DNA from: CAZSRX01 sp964609675 [NCBI: uncultured Bacteroidota bacterium]
Lineage (GTDB): Bacteria; CLD3; SB21
DNA: 64,000 nucleotides
NCBI GenBank assembly: GCA_964609675.1
Contig: CAZSRX010000021.1
Coordinates: forward strand, 8,368 to 72,367
Reading direction: 5' to 3'
Positions 36,059 to 45,385 of this stretch are shown here, piece by piece; position 1 is the first letter of the stretch; the number at the start of each line of letters is the position of its first letter. The notes under the pieces were generated by a model, which did no database searches, was not told the DNA's origin, and was given only the letters and a program-made list of their open reading frames with translations. Both the position numbers and the translations under genes were made by a program.

Positions 36059-36582
36059 ATTTTCTTCGATCAATAAATGCTGCCTCGGTGGTAACGGTTA
36101 TCCGTGATAATTAATTCAATGCCTGCGCTATAAAAAACGCGGTCAGTATATTAAATATTTCCCTTGAAATCAACAGCAACCTTCTTTTCAGCATCGCTTC
36201 TTAAATAGGCTTTTCATTATTCGTCAAAAAACCATAAGACTTGACCGGACATTATACTTAACCGGCGGAGCCTAAATTCAGGCCTAACCGCCTATCCGCC
36301 TGACGAAGCCGGGCACATCGAAAATTTTTTGCACCTATATCAACAAGAATCCCGCGTTCGCCTTTATATGTGCGGTTAATTTAACCAAAAAACGCTGAGG
36401 GTGCCGGAATGGCGTTTCAAAACGTGCCGGAATGATTATTCGGATTCGTGGCACCAGCGCGTAGGGCCTGGCGTGCGAGAAAAACGGCAAATAATTCACT
36501 TATTGGCCATAGCATTTTGCTCTTGATTCTGATTAAAGGTTTCAGATATTTACCATGCCCTATAACCAAACGGAGAAGTATT
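36059..36582 (+). other. Long intergenic region before purE
   Basis: A 524-base gap between divergent mltG and purE. No protein frame of quality was found; a 506-codon minus-strand frame starting in purK runs through it, but is an antisense shadow. Features are a 13-bp dyad GGTTAATTTAACC at 36374-36386 and an 11-base direct repeat GTGCCGGAATG at 36401-36411 and 36424-36434. These could be operator sites for purE-purK. No purine riboswitch or PurR-box match was recognised. Confidence 0.4.
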
Positions 36583-37074
36583 ATGGATACAATCCAGGCA
36601 GGCATCGTCATGGGAAGCGAAAGCGACTGGGAGATCATGCGGCATGCGGCGACGGTATTGCGCCAGTTCGGTGTGTCGTTTGAAACCAAGGTGGTATCCG
36701 CGCATCGTACGCCGGATCTGCTTTTTAAGTATGCGGAAACCGCCAAGGAACGCGGGCTGATGTGTATCATTGCGGGAGCGGGCGGCGCGGCGCATCTGCC
36801 GGGCATGCTGGCTTCCAAGTCAGTGGTACCCGTACTCGGCGTGCCGGTGCCTTCCAAATACCTCAAAGGTATGGACTCGCTGCTGTCCATCGTACAGATG
36901 CCGAAGGGCGTGCCGGTAGCGACCTTTGCGATCGGCGAGTCCGGAGCGATTAACGCCGCGCTGTTTGCCGTAGCGCTTTTGGCGACCCATGATGCCGCTT
37001 TATATGCCAAACTGCAGAAATTCCGCAAGGAGCAGGAACAGGCCGTTCTTAAAACGCAACTCAAATCCGAATGA
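36583..37074 (+). CDS. purE: N5-carboxyaminoimidazole ribonucleotide mutase
   Basis: Catalyses carboxylate migration in N5-CAIR to CAIR in purine synthesis. The 163-residue class I PurE has the GSESDW motif at 10-15, [19 protein letters not shown] near 36 with the active His, [13 protein letters not shown] near 70 and [14 protein letters not shown] near 92. I start at ATG 36583 with GGAGAA upstream; the frame opens at 36448, but the extra 45 residues are unlike the family. Its TGA overlaps the purK ATG (ATGA), so the partners are translationally coupled. Confidence 0.95.
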   Translation: MDTIQAGIVMGSESDWEIMRHAATVLRQFGVSFETKVVSAHRTPDLLFKYAETAKERGLMCIIAGAGGAAHLPGMLASKSVVPVLGVPVPSKYLKGMDSLLSIVQMPKGVPVATFAIGESGAINAALFAVALLATHDAALYAKLQKFRKEQEQAVLKTQLKSE

Positions 37075-38198
37075 TTCTGCCGGGCACATGCATAGGCGTT
37101 TTGGGCGGCGGCCAGCTGGGACGCATGTTTGCGGTCGCGGCCATGACAATGGGCTACGACGTGGCGGTGCTGGATCCCGACCCGTACAGCCCGGCCGGCC
37201 GGATCGCGCGTTATCATCTGCAGAAGCCTTACCGCGATGAAGAGGCCCTGCTGGAACTGAGCCGGCTCTGCCAAGGCGTAACGACCGAGTTTGAAAACGT
37301 ACCCGCCGATACGATGGCCTTTCTCGCTTCGCATACGCTTGTCCGGCCGTCGGCTGACGCCGTGGCCGTCGCGCAAGACCGCCGTAAGGAAAAAACGTTT
37401 CTTGACCGGTTCGGCATCCCTACCAACAAGTTTTATATTGTCAACGCTTCGGAGGATATCATGCCCGGCCTGGACCACACCGGAACGCCGGCCGTACTCA
37501 AACGCGCCCAGCTGGGTTACGACGGCAAGGGCCAGTATATCGTCACAAACGAAAAGGAAGCGCGCGAAGCCTTTCTTGAGATGAACGGCGTGCCGTGCCT
37601 TCTCGAGGAAAAGCTGGATTTCCGTCTTGAAATTTCCGCGCTCATCGTTCGGGGACATGACGGCACGGTAGCGCATTACCCACCGGCCGAAAATATCCAC
37701 GAAAAAGGGATTCTCGATATGTCCATTGTACCGGCCCGCATCGGTGCCGACCTGGCAGAAAAGGCCTGCACAATCGGTGAAGCGGTAGCCGCGCACCTGG
37801 ATTACATCGGCGTTCTGGCGGTGGAAATGTTCGTCATGCCCGACGGACGGATTCTGGTAAATGAAATGGCCCCGCGCCCTCACAACAGCGGCCACTATAC
37901 GATGGACGCCTGCGTCACCAATCAGTTTCAGCAACAAGTGCGCGCGTTGTGCGGCCTTCCTTTAGGCGATGTGACATTGTTGTCCCCCGCCGTTATGGTC
38001 AATTTGCTTGGGGATATCTGGAATCCGGTGCCGCGTTGGGAGGCCATACTGAAATATCCAAATGTTCATTTGCACCTTTACGGTAAAAAAGAACCGCGAC
38101 CCGGAAGGAAAATGGGCCATTTTACCTGTGTGGATTCCGATTTGTTCCGTACGATTGAAACGGCCATGGAAATCAAACGATTGTTGCGGGGCCAGTAA
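37071..38198 (+). CDS. purK: N5-carboxyaminoimidazole ribonucleotide synthase
   Basis: ATP-grasp enzyme that makes N5-CAIR from AIR, bicarbonate and ATP, the step before PurE. The 375-residue product has the nucleotide-fold start [34 protein letters not shown] near 75, ATP-grasp blocks [16 protein letters not shown] near 143 and [17 protein letters not shown] near 185, and the C-terminal [19 protein letters not shown] near 262. Typical length. The 4-base overlap with purE fits paired synthesis; a weak terminator lies just after. Confidence 0.95.
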   Translation: MILPGTCIGVLGGGQLGRMFAVAAMTMGYDVAVLDPDPYSPAGRIARYHLQKPYRDEEALLELSRLCQGVTTEFENVPADTMAFLASHTLVRPSADAVAVAQDRRKEKTFLDRFGIPTNKFYIVNASEDIMPGLDHTGTPAVLKRAQLGYDGKGQYIVTNEKEAREAFLEMNGVPCLLEEKLDFRLEISALIVRGHDGTVAHYPPAENIHEKGILDMSIVPARIGADLAEKACTIGEAVAAHLDYIGVLAVEMFVMPDGRILVNEMAPRPHNSGHYTMDACVTNQFQQQVRALCGLPLGDVTLLSPAVMVNLLGDIWNPVPRWEAILKYPNVHLHLYGKKEPRPGRKMGHFTCVDSDLFRTIETAMEIKRLLRGQ

Positions 38199-38200
38199 CG

Positions 38201-38238
38201 TACCGGCGTAAAGTGTAAAAACTTCTTACGGATTTTTT
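38201..38238 (+). terminator. Probable terminator between convergent purK and rarA
   Basis: An imperfect stem, roughly GTAAAGT at 38208-38214 with ACT and TTAC at 38221-38229 and a two-base bulge, then six T residues at 38233-38238. It lies 3 bases after the purK stop and reaches the rarA stop. Confidence 0.4.
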
Positions 38239-39586
38239 ATCCTTTTCTTCGCTTCTTCCAGAGGCGCTCCAGCCGCTCTTTAAATTTTTTCTCCGTACCC
38301 AGTTCGGTCGGACGGTAGTAGATTTTATGCCGAAGTGGCGGCGGCAGGTAATCCTGCTCGGCAAAATGCTCCTCGCCCTGATCGCTGTAATCATGCGCGT
38401 ATTTATAATTTTTACCGTAATCCATGGTTTTCATCAGTTTGGTCACGGCGTTGCGCAGATGCAGGGGAACGGGATACAACGCTTCTTCGCGCACGTCAGC
38501 GGCGGCTTGTTCGAGCGCCATGTACGACGCATTGCTTTTAGGACAACTGGCAAGGTACGTCGCGCACTGCGCCAGGATGATGCGGGCCTCGGGCATGCCG
38601 ATAACATCCACGGCCTGGAAAGTCGAAACGGCGAGCGTAAGGGCATACACATCCGCGTTGCCGACGTCTTCCGAAGCGAGAATCACCATACGGCGCGCGA
38701 TGAACTTGGGATCCTCGCCGCCCTCGAGCATGCGGGCCATCCAGTATAAGGCCGCGTCAGGGTCGCTGCCGCGGAGACTTTTGATGAACGCGCTGATGGT
38801 ATCATAATGATATTCTCCGGCCCAGTCATACATAATATTTTTTTGCTGATAGGCCTCTTCAATCACGCTCTTTGTAATATGATAGACGCCGTCGGCATCC
38901 GGTTGAGCCAGATGTACGGCGAGTTCCAATGAATTCAGCAAATTGCGCGCATCGCCGCCGGCATAAAAAATCAGGCTCTCGCGGTCGGCAATGTCAATCT
39001 TCAAATGGTTCAGCGTTTCATCTTCTTCCAGCGCGTGATCCAGAATCCGGCTCAGGTCATGTTCGGTGAGGGCCTCCAATTTATACACCTTGCACCGCGA
39101 CAGCAGCGCGTTGATGACTTCGAAGGACGGATTTTCGGTAGTCGCGCCGATTAATATCATCGTGCCTTCCTCAACGGAATGCAGCAAAGCGTCCTGCTGG
39201 GCTTTGTTGAAACGGTGAATCTCGTCGATAAACAGGAGCAACTGTTCGCCGGTTTGTTTTTTAAGCGCCTGGGCATCCTGAATAACTTTGCGGACTTCCA
39301 CCACGCCCGAATCTACGGCGCTGAGCGCCACAAATTTCGAACGGGTTTCTCGTGCAATAATCCGGGCAAGAGTGGTTTTACCCGTACCCGGCGGACCCCA
39401 GAATATCATGGATACCAGCGGCCCTGATTCGATCTGCACCCGCAGGGATTTACCCTGACCGAGAAGATGCTCCTGCCCGACAAATTCGGCAAGCCGTTTC
39501 GGGCGCACCCGCTCGGCCAGAGGCGCTTTGCCGTCATGAAGTTTAGAAGCCGGCGTTTCCGGACTATTATCATCAAAGAGCGTCAT
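38237..39586 (-). CDS. rarA: Replication-associated recombination protein A (AAA ATPase)
   Basis: A 449-residue RarA/MgsA/WRNIP1-type ATPase that acts at stalled replication forks. Walker A is [16 protein letters not shown] near residue 61, Walker [20 protein letters not shown] near 120, the sensor and arginine-finger segment [16 protein letters not shown] near 165, and [13 protein letters not shown] near 215. The C-terminal tetramer part has [25 protein letters not shown] near 265. ATG 39586 is the first and natural start; the tkt terminator lies upstream, so rarA needs its own promoter. Confidence 0.95.
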   Translation of the reverse strand: MTLFDDNSPETPASKLHDGKAPLAERVRPKRLAEFVGQEHLLGQGKSLRVQIESGPLVSMIFWGPPGTGKTTLARIIARETRSKFVALSAVDSGVVEVRKVIQDAQALKKQTGEQLLLFIDEIHRFNKAQQDALLHSVEEGTMILIGATTENPSFEVINALLSRCKVYKLEALTEHDLSRILDHALEEDETLNHLKIDIADRESLIFYAGGDARNLLNSLELAVHLAQPDADGVYHITKSVIEEAYQQKNIMYDWAGEYHYDTISAFIKSLRGSDPDAALYWMARMLEGGEDPKFIARRMVILASEDVGNADVYALTLAVSTFQAVDVIGMPEARIILAQCATYLASCPKSNASYMALEQAAADVREEALYPVPLHLRNAVTKLMKTMDYGKNYKYAHDYSDQGEEHFAEQDYLPPPLRHKIYYRPTELGTEKKFKERLERLWKKRRKG

Positions 39587-39602
39587 GAGAAATACTGCGC
39601 TT

Positions 39603-39643
39603 AAAAAAAACCGGGCACCAAACTATTGACAGTTCGGCGCCCG
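39603..39643 (-). terminator. Rho-independent terminator after transketolase
   Basis: A 13-position stem with two A-C mismatches (39612-39624 with 39631-39643) and a 6-nt loop; eight U residues follow on the minus strand (plus A run at 39603-39610). It starts 16 bases after the transketolase stop codon and 17 bases before rarA's ATG. Confidence 0.8.
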
Positions 39644-39658
39644 TGGATGGAGATGAAA

Positions 39659-42061
39659 TTAAAGGTTACCGGCTTTCTGGCGTGCCTCAATCCACTTCGC
39701 GTATTCGAGGATGGCGTCGAGTTGGCCTTTGGCATGAATGCCGGCTTCCTCAAGCACCTTAGCGCCGGAACCGCTTCCGAGATAGTGACCTTTCCGGAAC
39801 GGATGGAGGGTGCGCCGGACGCCTTCGCCGGAATGAATCCACTTGTATAAAGTCGGCAGGGTGAAATCCGTGATGCCCATCGCATGCCGCTTCAGATCCT
39901 CGCCGAAAATGGTCTGTTGTTCCTCTTCCGGCAGGAGCTCGTACATTTCCGCGCTGGTCACGTAAAATACGTTCATGCGCAATCCCTGCGCGTCGAGTTT
40001 TTGAAGAACTTCATTGACAAATATTGTGGCGACGGCGTTGCCCTGCAGCACCAGCGTGCCGTGATACGGTTTGGCTTTCGGATCCGCCCGACGGAATGCA
40101 TACACGCCTTTTACGGCGGCTGAGGGATCGGGCAGGTGGAGTGCGGCGCGGTCCACAACGATATCTTCCGGTCTGGAGACAAACGGCGCCAGGATTGCCG
40201 GACGGCGCTTCAATGCGGCGACGATGAGCGGCCACACTTCCTGAGCGCACCAGGGCGTCAGCGTAATGATTTTTCCTTTCGGGAAATTTTCCTGCAGCAA
40301 TTGGAGCGCCTGCGGATCGGCGTGAGTCGGCCCGTCCTCGCCGGTCTTAGGTCCGGCATGCCCGTTGATCATGATCCACGTCATGAACGGATCGCCGGTC
40401 ATTTCCCAGAACGTCTGCTGGGCAATCCCGTGACAGCGGGCGGCGGTGTGTTCCATGGCGGCGATGAACGCCGAATAGGAAGACGAGATGCCGATGTGGT
40501 TCCGGTAACTGGAGAGACCGTACATAAACGCCCCCATCGCGTCTTCACAGATGCCGCCTACCGGCAGAAGACGCGCGCCGGGATTATTCACGGCATTATA
40601 CCACCCTTGCGGAAAATCCTTGTTCAGTCCGCTCAAACTGGTGGAGCCGAACAGGTCAGCCGCGGAACCAATCAAAGCGCCGCCGGTTTCTTTGTTAAGA
40701 TAATTAAGCACGCCGGCTAACTGCGCGCGGATTGTGATGGATGTTCCGGGTTTAAGCACGAGGGCCTCCGGCGTGGTTGCGGCTGAAATATTATCCGTGT
40801 AGATTTTTTTATAATCCGGCGCGTCGGCCCGTTTTTTTAAATTCCTTTTTTCAAACCGCTGTTTGGCCCGGGCAATTTTTGACGCCGCTTCCGCCGCGAT
40901 TTCCTTGCGGCTTTCAATCACCTCGCGGATTACAGTGAGCGTTTCCCAGAAATTCTTTTCGATATTCGCCGGAGTTTTATCTCCGGAAAATTTCGGGAAC
41001 TGAACCTTATAATACGATTCAAAAATATTGATAAATTTGTAGTATTCTTCGGAACAAAATTTATGCCCGGCGCCGTGCGAACCTTTGCCGGTAATTCCAT
41101 ACGTCCACCCTTTGACGGTACGATACACCACGGCTGTAGGCAGTTTGGCGTCTAACGACAGCGCGAGTTTCTGCGCGGCAAACACCTGTTTGTAATTATG
41201 GCCGTCCGGCACATAGATAACATTCCAGTCGTGCACGTGTAAAAGCTCCGGCGGCGTCCACTGCACATAATCGCCGGGCTTGCCGTTTTCGGCGGTGACG
41301 CGGTCTGAATCGATGGACGACTGATTCCAGTCGACGTGCAGGATGATGTTGTACAACTGCGCGGTGGATGCGGCCGCGAGCGCTTCATGGACGCGGCCCG
41401 GCGTCATGCCGCCTTCGCCCTCGATAATATGTACCATCGGCGGGTCGTCCGGGAACATATCCAGCGCGCCCAGAGCCATACCGCAGGCCGCCGGTACGCC
41501 GATGCCGCTGGGACCGGTCGCCGTGCGCACAAACGGCACCACGCAGGATGGATGCCCGTCTAACGCTTTGGAATGAAATTGCTTAAACAGCGGCGTATCC
41601 TGGGTCGGGTTGCGGCGGAACCCGAGCAGATCTTCCAGCCGCAGTTGCCGCTTTTCCGGAGCAAGCAGGGAGGGCTCGCCGACACGAATCAGTTCGTTAC
41701 GCAGCGCCCACATCGCGTACAATCCCATGGCCTTGTGGCCGGCGGCGTAAACAATCATGTCGTTTTCCGATAAATCCGGCCTGGAAAAATCATAATCCAT
41801 GTGGTTGTACAATAAGCCTTCCACGATGCGGCCGGAGGACAAACTACCGCCGGGATGACCGGAATTCGGCACAAAATTGAACAGCACGCCGCAAAGCGTA
41901 CGATAAATCACATCCACGGACTCAAAGAAACGGATTTCATCATCGCTTACGGCCGCAGCCGGCTGCCGCACGATTTCCGAAATGTCATAATATACGCCGC
42001 GCCGGGTATTCAGCTGAAATGGCGCCGGCCGGGTCTCAGGAAAATGTATTCGTGATCGCAT
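39659..42061 (-). CDS. tkt: Transketolase, extended form
   Basis: Thiamine-diphosphate enzyme moving two-carbon units between sugars. The 800-residue protein has NSGHPGGSLSSGRIVEGLLY near residue 66, a GDG-type cofactor motif GEGGMTPGRVHEAL near 215 ending in HVDWNQSSID, and the second-half HIGISSSYSAFIAAMEHTAA near 520. Normal transketolases have about 660 residues; the extra length is in the first half around 340-440 and at the front. GEG replaces the usual GDG. A related 2-keto-acid-type enzyme is possible but the whole fold order fits transketolase. ATG at 42061 has GGGAG. It follows gmhA by 25 bases; sedoheptulose 7-phosphate is the shared metabolite. Confidence 0.85.
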   Translation of the reverse strand: MRSRIHFPETRPAPFQLNTRRGVYYDISEIVRQPAAAVSDDEIRFFESVDVIYRTLCGVLFNFVPNSGHPGGSLSSGRIVEGLLYNHMDYDFSRPDLSENDMIVYAAGHKAMGLYAMWALRNELIRVGEPSLLAPEKRQLRLEDLLGFRRNPTQDTPLFKQFHSKALDGHPSCVVPFVRTATGPSGIGVPAACGMALGALDMFPDDPPMVHIIEGEGGMTPGRVHEALAAASTAQLYNIILHVDWNQSSIDSDRVTAENGKPGDYVQWTPPELLHVHDWNVIYVPDGHNYKQVFAAQKLALSLDAKLPTAVVYRTVKGWTYGITGKGSHGAGHKFCSEEYYKFINIFESYYKVQFPKFSGDKTPANIEKNFWETLTVIREVIESRKEIAAEAASKIARAKQRFEKRNLKKRADAPDYKKIYTDNISAATTPEALVLKPGTSITIRAQLAGVLNYLNKETGGALIGSAADLFGSTSLSGLNKDFPQGWYNAVNNPGARLLPVGGICEDAMGAFMYGLSSYRNHIGISSSYSAFIAAMEHTAARCHGIAQQTFWEMTGDPFMTWIMINGHAGPKTGEDGPTHADPQALQLLQENFPKGKIITLTPWCAQEVWPLIVAALKRRPAILAPFVSRPEDIVVDRAALHLPDPSAAVKGVYAFRRADPKAKPYHGTLVLQGNAVATIFVNEVLQKLDAQGLRMNVFYVTSAEMYELLPEEEQQTIFGEDLKRHAMGITDFTLPTLYKWIHSGEGVRRTLHPFRKGHYLGSGSGAKVLEEAGIHAKGQLDAILEYAKWIEARQKAGNL

Positions 42062-42086
42062 GGAATTCTCCCATTGTTTTGCGGTA

Positions 42087-42692
42087 CTATATAGTAATGG
42101 TTTGGGGCTTTCCGAACAGTTCGGCCTCGGTCAGTTCGCAGATCAGATGTCCCATCAGGATATGTATTTCCTGAATGCGCGGCGTATCGGCGGACGGCGC
42201 ATTAAGAAGGTACCGGCACAACGGTTTCATTTTGCCGCCGGTGGCGCCCGTCATGCCAACCGTAATCATACCAAGGGCATTGCCGCGTTCCACCGCCTTC
42301 ACAATATTCGGCGAGTTGCCCGATGTGGAAATCGCAATCAGCAGGTCGCCCGGCCGGCCTTTGGCGTCCACTAACCGTGAAAAGATATCATCGAAGGCAT
42401 AATCATTCGCGACGGCCGTAAGATGCGACGTATTGGCATGCAAGGCTTCGGCATCCAGCGGTTTGCGGTCGAAATAGAACCGTCCGGTCAGCTCGGCCGC
42501 GAGATGCTGGGCGTCCGCCGCACTCCCTCCGTTACCGCATAACAGCACTTTATGCCCGCTGCGGTAAGCGGTAACCATAGCCGACACCACCTGCCCGAGC
42601 GTTTCCTGCAAGGCCGTGTCCGCCAGTAGGGCTTCTTTTACGGCAATAGATTTCTTAATCACCGCCTGAATTGTACCGGAATAATCTGACAT
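42087..42692 (-). CDS. gmhA: Sedoheptulose-7-phosphate isomerase (phosphoheptose isomerase)
   Basis: Turns sedoheptulose 7-phosphate into D-glycero-D-manno-heptose 7-phosphate, the first step to LPS core heptose. The 201-residue SIS-domain protein has LLCGNGGSAADAQHLAAELT near residue 55, SHLTAVANDYAFD near 92, AISTSGNSPNIVKAVE near 122, and AEIxxH-like IHILMGHLICELTE near 177. I start at ATG 42692; the upstream frame (to 42764) is poly-lysine from a T12 run and unlikely. It precedes transketolase, whose product is its substrate, and follows the M1 aminopeptidase gene. Confidence 0.93.
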   Translation of the reverse strand: MSDYSGTIQAVIKKSIAVKEALLADTALQETLGQVVSAMVTAYRSGHKVLLCGNGGSAADAQHLAAELTGRFYFDRKPLDAEALHANTSHLTAVANDYAFDDIFSRLVDAKGRPGDLLIAISTSGNSPNIVKAVERGNALGMITVGMTGATGGKMKPLCRYLLNAPSADTPRIQEIHILMGHLICELTEAELFGKPQTITI

Positions 42693-42787
42693 GGTTGTTT
42701 CTTTTTTTTTTTTGAATGCAATATAGGTAATTTGTTTATGATGAGCAACGCCAATTTCGCGCACCTAATTAAGTACTGCAATCCGTT

Positions 42788-44446
42788 TCATGAAGAAGTG
42801 TTTTTGTTAATTACCGTTAAAAGATACCAGCCGTTCGGGTCCACAACCGGTTCATCGGAAGAAATCAGAATAACCGGTTTTTCGGATAGCAGCACCCTTT
42901 CGACACCTGCGGAAGTGCGGATCTCGACCGGCAGTTCGAAATCCGGACGGGTCAGACGCAGCGCATATTGATTATCCCCGCGCCGTACTACCTCGATAAC
43001 GGGATAATCGGTTGTATACAAAAACACATCCATAAACGGTTTCAGGTTTTTCCCCGATGCCCGGTTTATTTCCGCAATGAAATCATCGGTATTTATGAAA
43101 TGCGTATAGGTATAACGGGGGTTTTCGGCCAGGGATTTCAGAAACGGGAAAAATATTGAGTCGCCTGTCAGAAAACGCAGACTATGCATGAGATAGGCGC
43201 CTTTAAAATAAATATCGTTATTGTAGCTTTCCGACGTCGTGGCGTTGCGTTTCGGCACCAAAGGATTCCGGTTGCCAATGCGTTTCCTTACGGTGGCCAT
43301 ATAACGGTGATAACCGGCTTCGCCGGTCTTTTCGCGGTGATACAGACCTTCGCCGTATGTACAGATGCCCTCATGAATCCAAAAGTCCGCCCAGTCGCCG
43401 GCCGTGACTTTATTGCCCCACCATTCATGGCCCATTTCGTGAAGCATGAGCTGGTCGAAAGTATGACCGTTCAGCGTCTCAAAACGATAGCCGTTGCCGT
43501 AAGCATTCAACGTCTGGTGTTCCATGCCGAGATAGTCGTTTTCGGCCAGCCCGAATTTTTCCTTGGCAAAGGGATATTCCCCGTAATATTTCCTATAAGT
43601 GTAAAGCATATCGACGGCCATGTCAATCAGGCAGTCCGGCCGCGCGCCTTCCCGCGGAATATAATAAAAAACGACCGGCATGGTGTCGCGGCTTAGCGTT
43701 ATGTAGGGACGCTGCAGAATGGCATACCGGGCAATACTGATGTTGATGTTGTAATTGTTAATCGGGTAGCGTGTCAGCCAGTGAAATGTGCTGAGTGCCC
43801 CGGTTGTATCTATACCCTGCAGAAGCCCGTTCGACGCGCAATAATAACCCTTGGGCACGGTGATGTGCAGCGCGGCGCTGTCCGGCTCGTCCGACGGATG
43901 ATCCTTGCACGGAAACCATACTTTGGCTCCCTCGCCCTGACACGACACGCCGATCCAATAATCCCCGCGGTCGTCTTTGGACCAATTGAAACCCCCGCGC
44001 CACGGCGGTAGAACCGCTTTGGTCGGTTCTCCATGATAATACACGGTAACCCATGACGTTGCCTGCTTTCGTAATGGACTCAATAAATGGATATAGAGTT
44101 TATAAGGCTCTCGCCTGAACTCCAGGGACTGGCCGCCGCTGTTTTGGACTTCCGTGACTTCAATATCGTCCACTAAATCCAGTTCCAGTTCCGACAACCC
44201 GTCATACAGACTTTTATAATAAACAGCCGTACTGCCACTGATGGTCTTATTTTCAGGGTTTATCGTAAGACGGATATCATAGAACTGCACATCAAATCGG
44301 GACTGATTATCCGAAAGCGGCCCTCCGGAAGGAATGGACCCAAACGTGAAAAAATAATATGCAAGAAAACCTAAACTCACGGCTATACAAAAAACCGAAA
44401 TCAGCATCCCTATAAACAACAGTGAAATTAATATGGACCGGTTCAT
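42788..44446 (-). CDS. Membrane-anchored M1-family aminopeptidase
   Basis: A 552-residue zinc metallopeptidase. A helix at about residues 7-33 (ILISLLFIGMLISVFCIAVS) anchors it or is a signal sequence. The N-terminal M1 beta domain (DVQFYDIRLTINPENKTISG near 48) precedes a GMEH-like GMEHQTLNAYG (exopeptidase motif near 305) and the zinc site HEMGHEWWGNKV...WIHEG near 335-360, HExxHx18E. M1 enzymes remove N-terminal residues from peptides; this one lacks the full C-terminal helical domain of ERAP-like members. It is 95 bases before gmhA on the same strand, relation unclear. Confidence 0.9.
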   Translation of the reverse strand: MNRSILISLLFIGMLISVFCIAVSLGFLAYYFFTFGSIPSGGPLSDNQSRFDVQFYDIRLTINPENKTISGSTAVYYKSLYDGLSELELDLVDDIEVTEVQNSGGQSLEFRREPYKLYIHLLSPLRKQATSWVTVYYHGEPTKAVLPPWRGGFNWSKDDRGDYWIGVSCQGEGAKVWFPCKDHPSDEPDSAALHITVPKGYYCASNGLLQGIDTTGALSTFHWLTRYPINNYNINISIARYAILQRPYITLSRDTMPVVFYYIPREGARPDCLIDMAVDMLYTYRKYYGEYPFAKEKFGLAENDYLGMEHQTLNAYGNGYRFETLNGHTFDQLMLHEMGHEWWGNKVTAGDWADFWIHEGICTYGEGLYHREKTGEAGYHRYMATVRKRIGNRNPLVPKRNATTSESYNNDIYFKGAYLMHSLRFLTGDSIFFPFLKSLAENPRYTYTHFINTDDFIAEINRASGKNLKPFMDVFLYTTDYPVIEVVRRGDNQYALRLTRPDFELPVEIRTSAGVERVLLSEKPVILISSDEPVVDPNGWYLLTVINKNTSS

Positions 44447-44608
44447 ATAAGGTTTAATGCGTATTTAATTTTAATTTTCTGTAATTGTTATTCTATGGCT
44501 TTTTTTAATAATATTCAATTCCTTTTGCAATCCATGCGATTTCCGTTGATTTTTTTTTAATCATTTTATTATTTTTATCAAAAAAATGATAATACACGAA
44601 AGCGTTTC

Positions 44609-45385
44609 ATGAGATCATCACTTCTTCTTTTGCTTCTGGGATGGATGTGGCTGACACCGTTCCTCTGCCGGGCGCAGGTTAACATCGAAAGCATGAGAAA
44701 ATCAGAAGGCCGCGGCTTCCAGAGCAACCTGGCATTTAATCTGGGCTACATCAGCGGCAATTCAGAAATATTCAATATGAAAACGAATCTGCGGTCAGAT
44801 CTTTTTCTTGAAAATTATAACTTCTTCATTATCGGCAATTACCAACGGGCGACCAGCAAAAACAAATTATCTTTGAATAAGGGATTTGTCCACGTCCGCG
44901 GTCTGCGGTCGCTGAACCGTTTCATTAAGGTCGAGGTATTTACTCAGAAAGAATTCAATGATTTTCTCCTAATAAAAAACCGCGATTTACTGGGTTCCGG
45001 TCTTAGATTTGAATATAAAAACTGGGATACGGTGAGCCGGCCCGCTTCCAAGCTGACCGTCAACCTGGGCACAGGCGTCATGTGGGAAAGAGAATTATTC
45101 AATAAAAAAGATATCCAGGACACGCGCATTATACGCTCCACGAACTATCTTTCACTTAAATACGTGTGGGAAGAACGTCTGACATTTCAGGCGATCAGTT
45201 ATTATCAGGTCAACACAAAGCGCCGGAACGATTACCGGATATTATCGGACGGCAGTCTTGGCATCACCATAACCAAACAGGTTATGATCACTACGGGACT
45301 GAATTTCCGCTACGACAACGAACCGCCGATTGCTGTTAAAAAATATGACATGGAACTCACCAACGGGTTATTAATCAGCTTCTGA
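44609..45385 (+). CDS. DUF481-family outer-membrane barrel
   Basis: A 258-residue exported protein. Signal peptide RSSLLLLLLGWMWLTPFLCRA (to about residue 23), then a DUF481 (salt-induced outer-membrane protein) barrel: SNLAFNLGYISGNSEIFNMK, IKVEVFTQKEFNDFLLIKNR, GSGLRFEYKNWD, LNLGTGVMWERE and TTGLNFRYDNEPP are the family's repeated strands, with terminal LLISF. Function of the family is unknown. Its end overlaps the 3' end of the sensor kinase gene by 15 bases tail to tail. Confidence 0.85.
   Translation: MRSSLLLLLLGWMWLTPFLCRAQVNIESMRKSEGRGFQSNLAFNLGYISGNSEIFNMKTNLRSDLFLENYNFFIIGNYQRATSKNKLSLNKGFVHVRGLRSLNRFIKVEVFTQKEFNDFLLIKNRDLLGSGLRFEYKNWDTVSRPASKLTVNLGTGVMWERELFNKKDIQDTRIIRSTNYLSLKYVWEERLTFQAISYYQVNTKRRNDYRILSDGSLGITITKQVMITTGLNFRYDNEPPIAVKKYDMELTNGLLISF

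Noticed and set aside
36059-36582. Purine riboswitch before purE
   Set aside because: No conserved three-way-junction core was recognised; only a dyad and repeats are visible.
36417-37937. A 506-codon minus-strand frame across purE and purK
   Set aside because: It lies opposite well-supported purE-purK, has the biased Arg/His-rich make-up of an antisense shadow, and matches no family.
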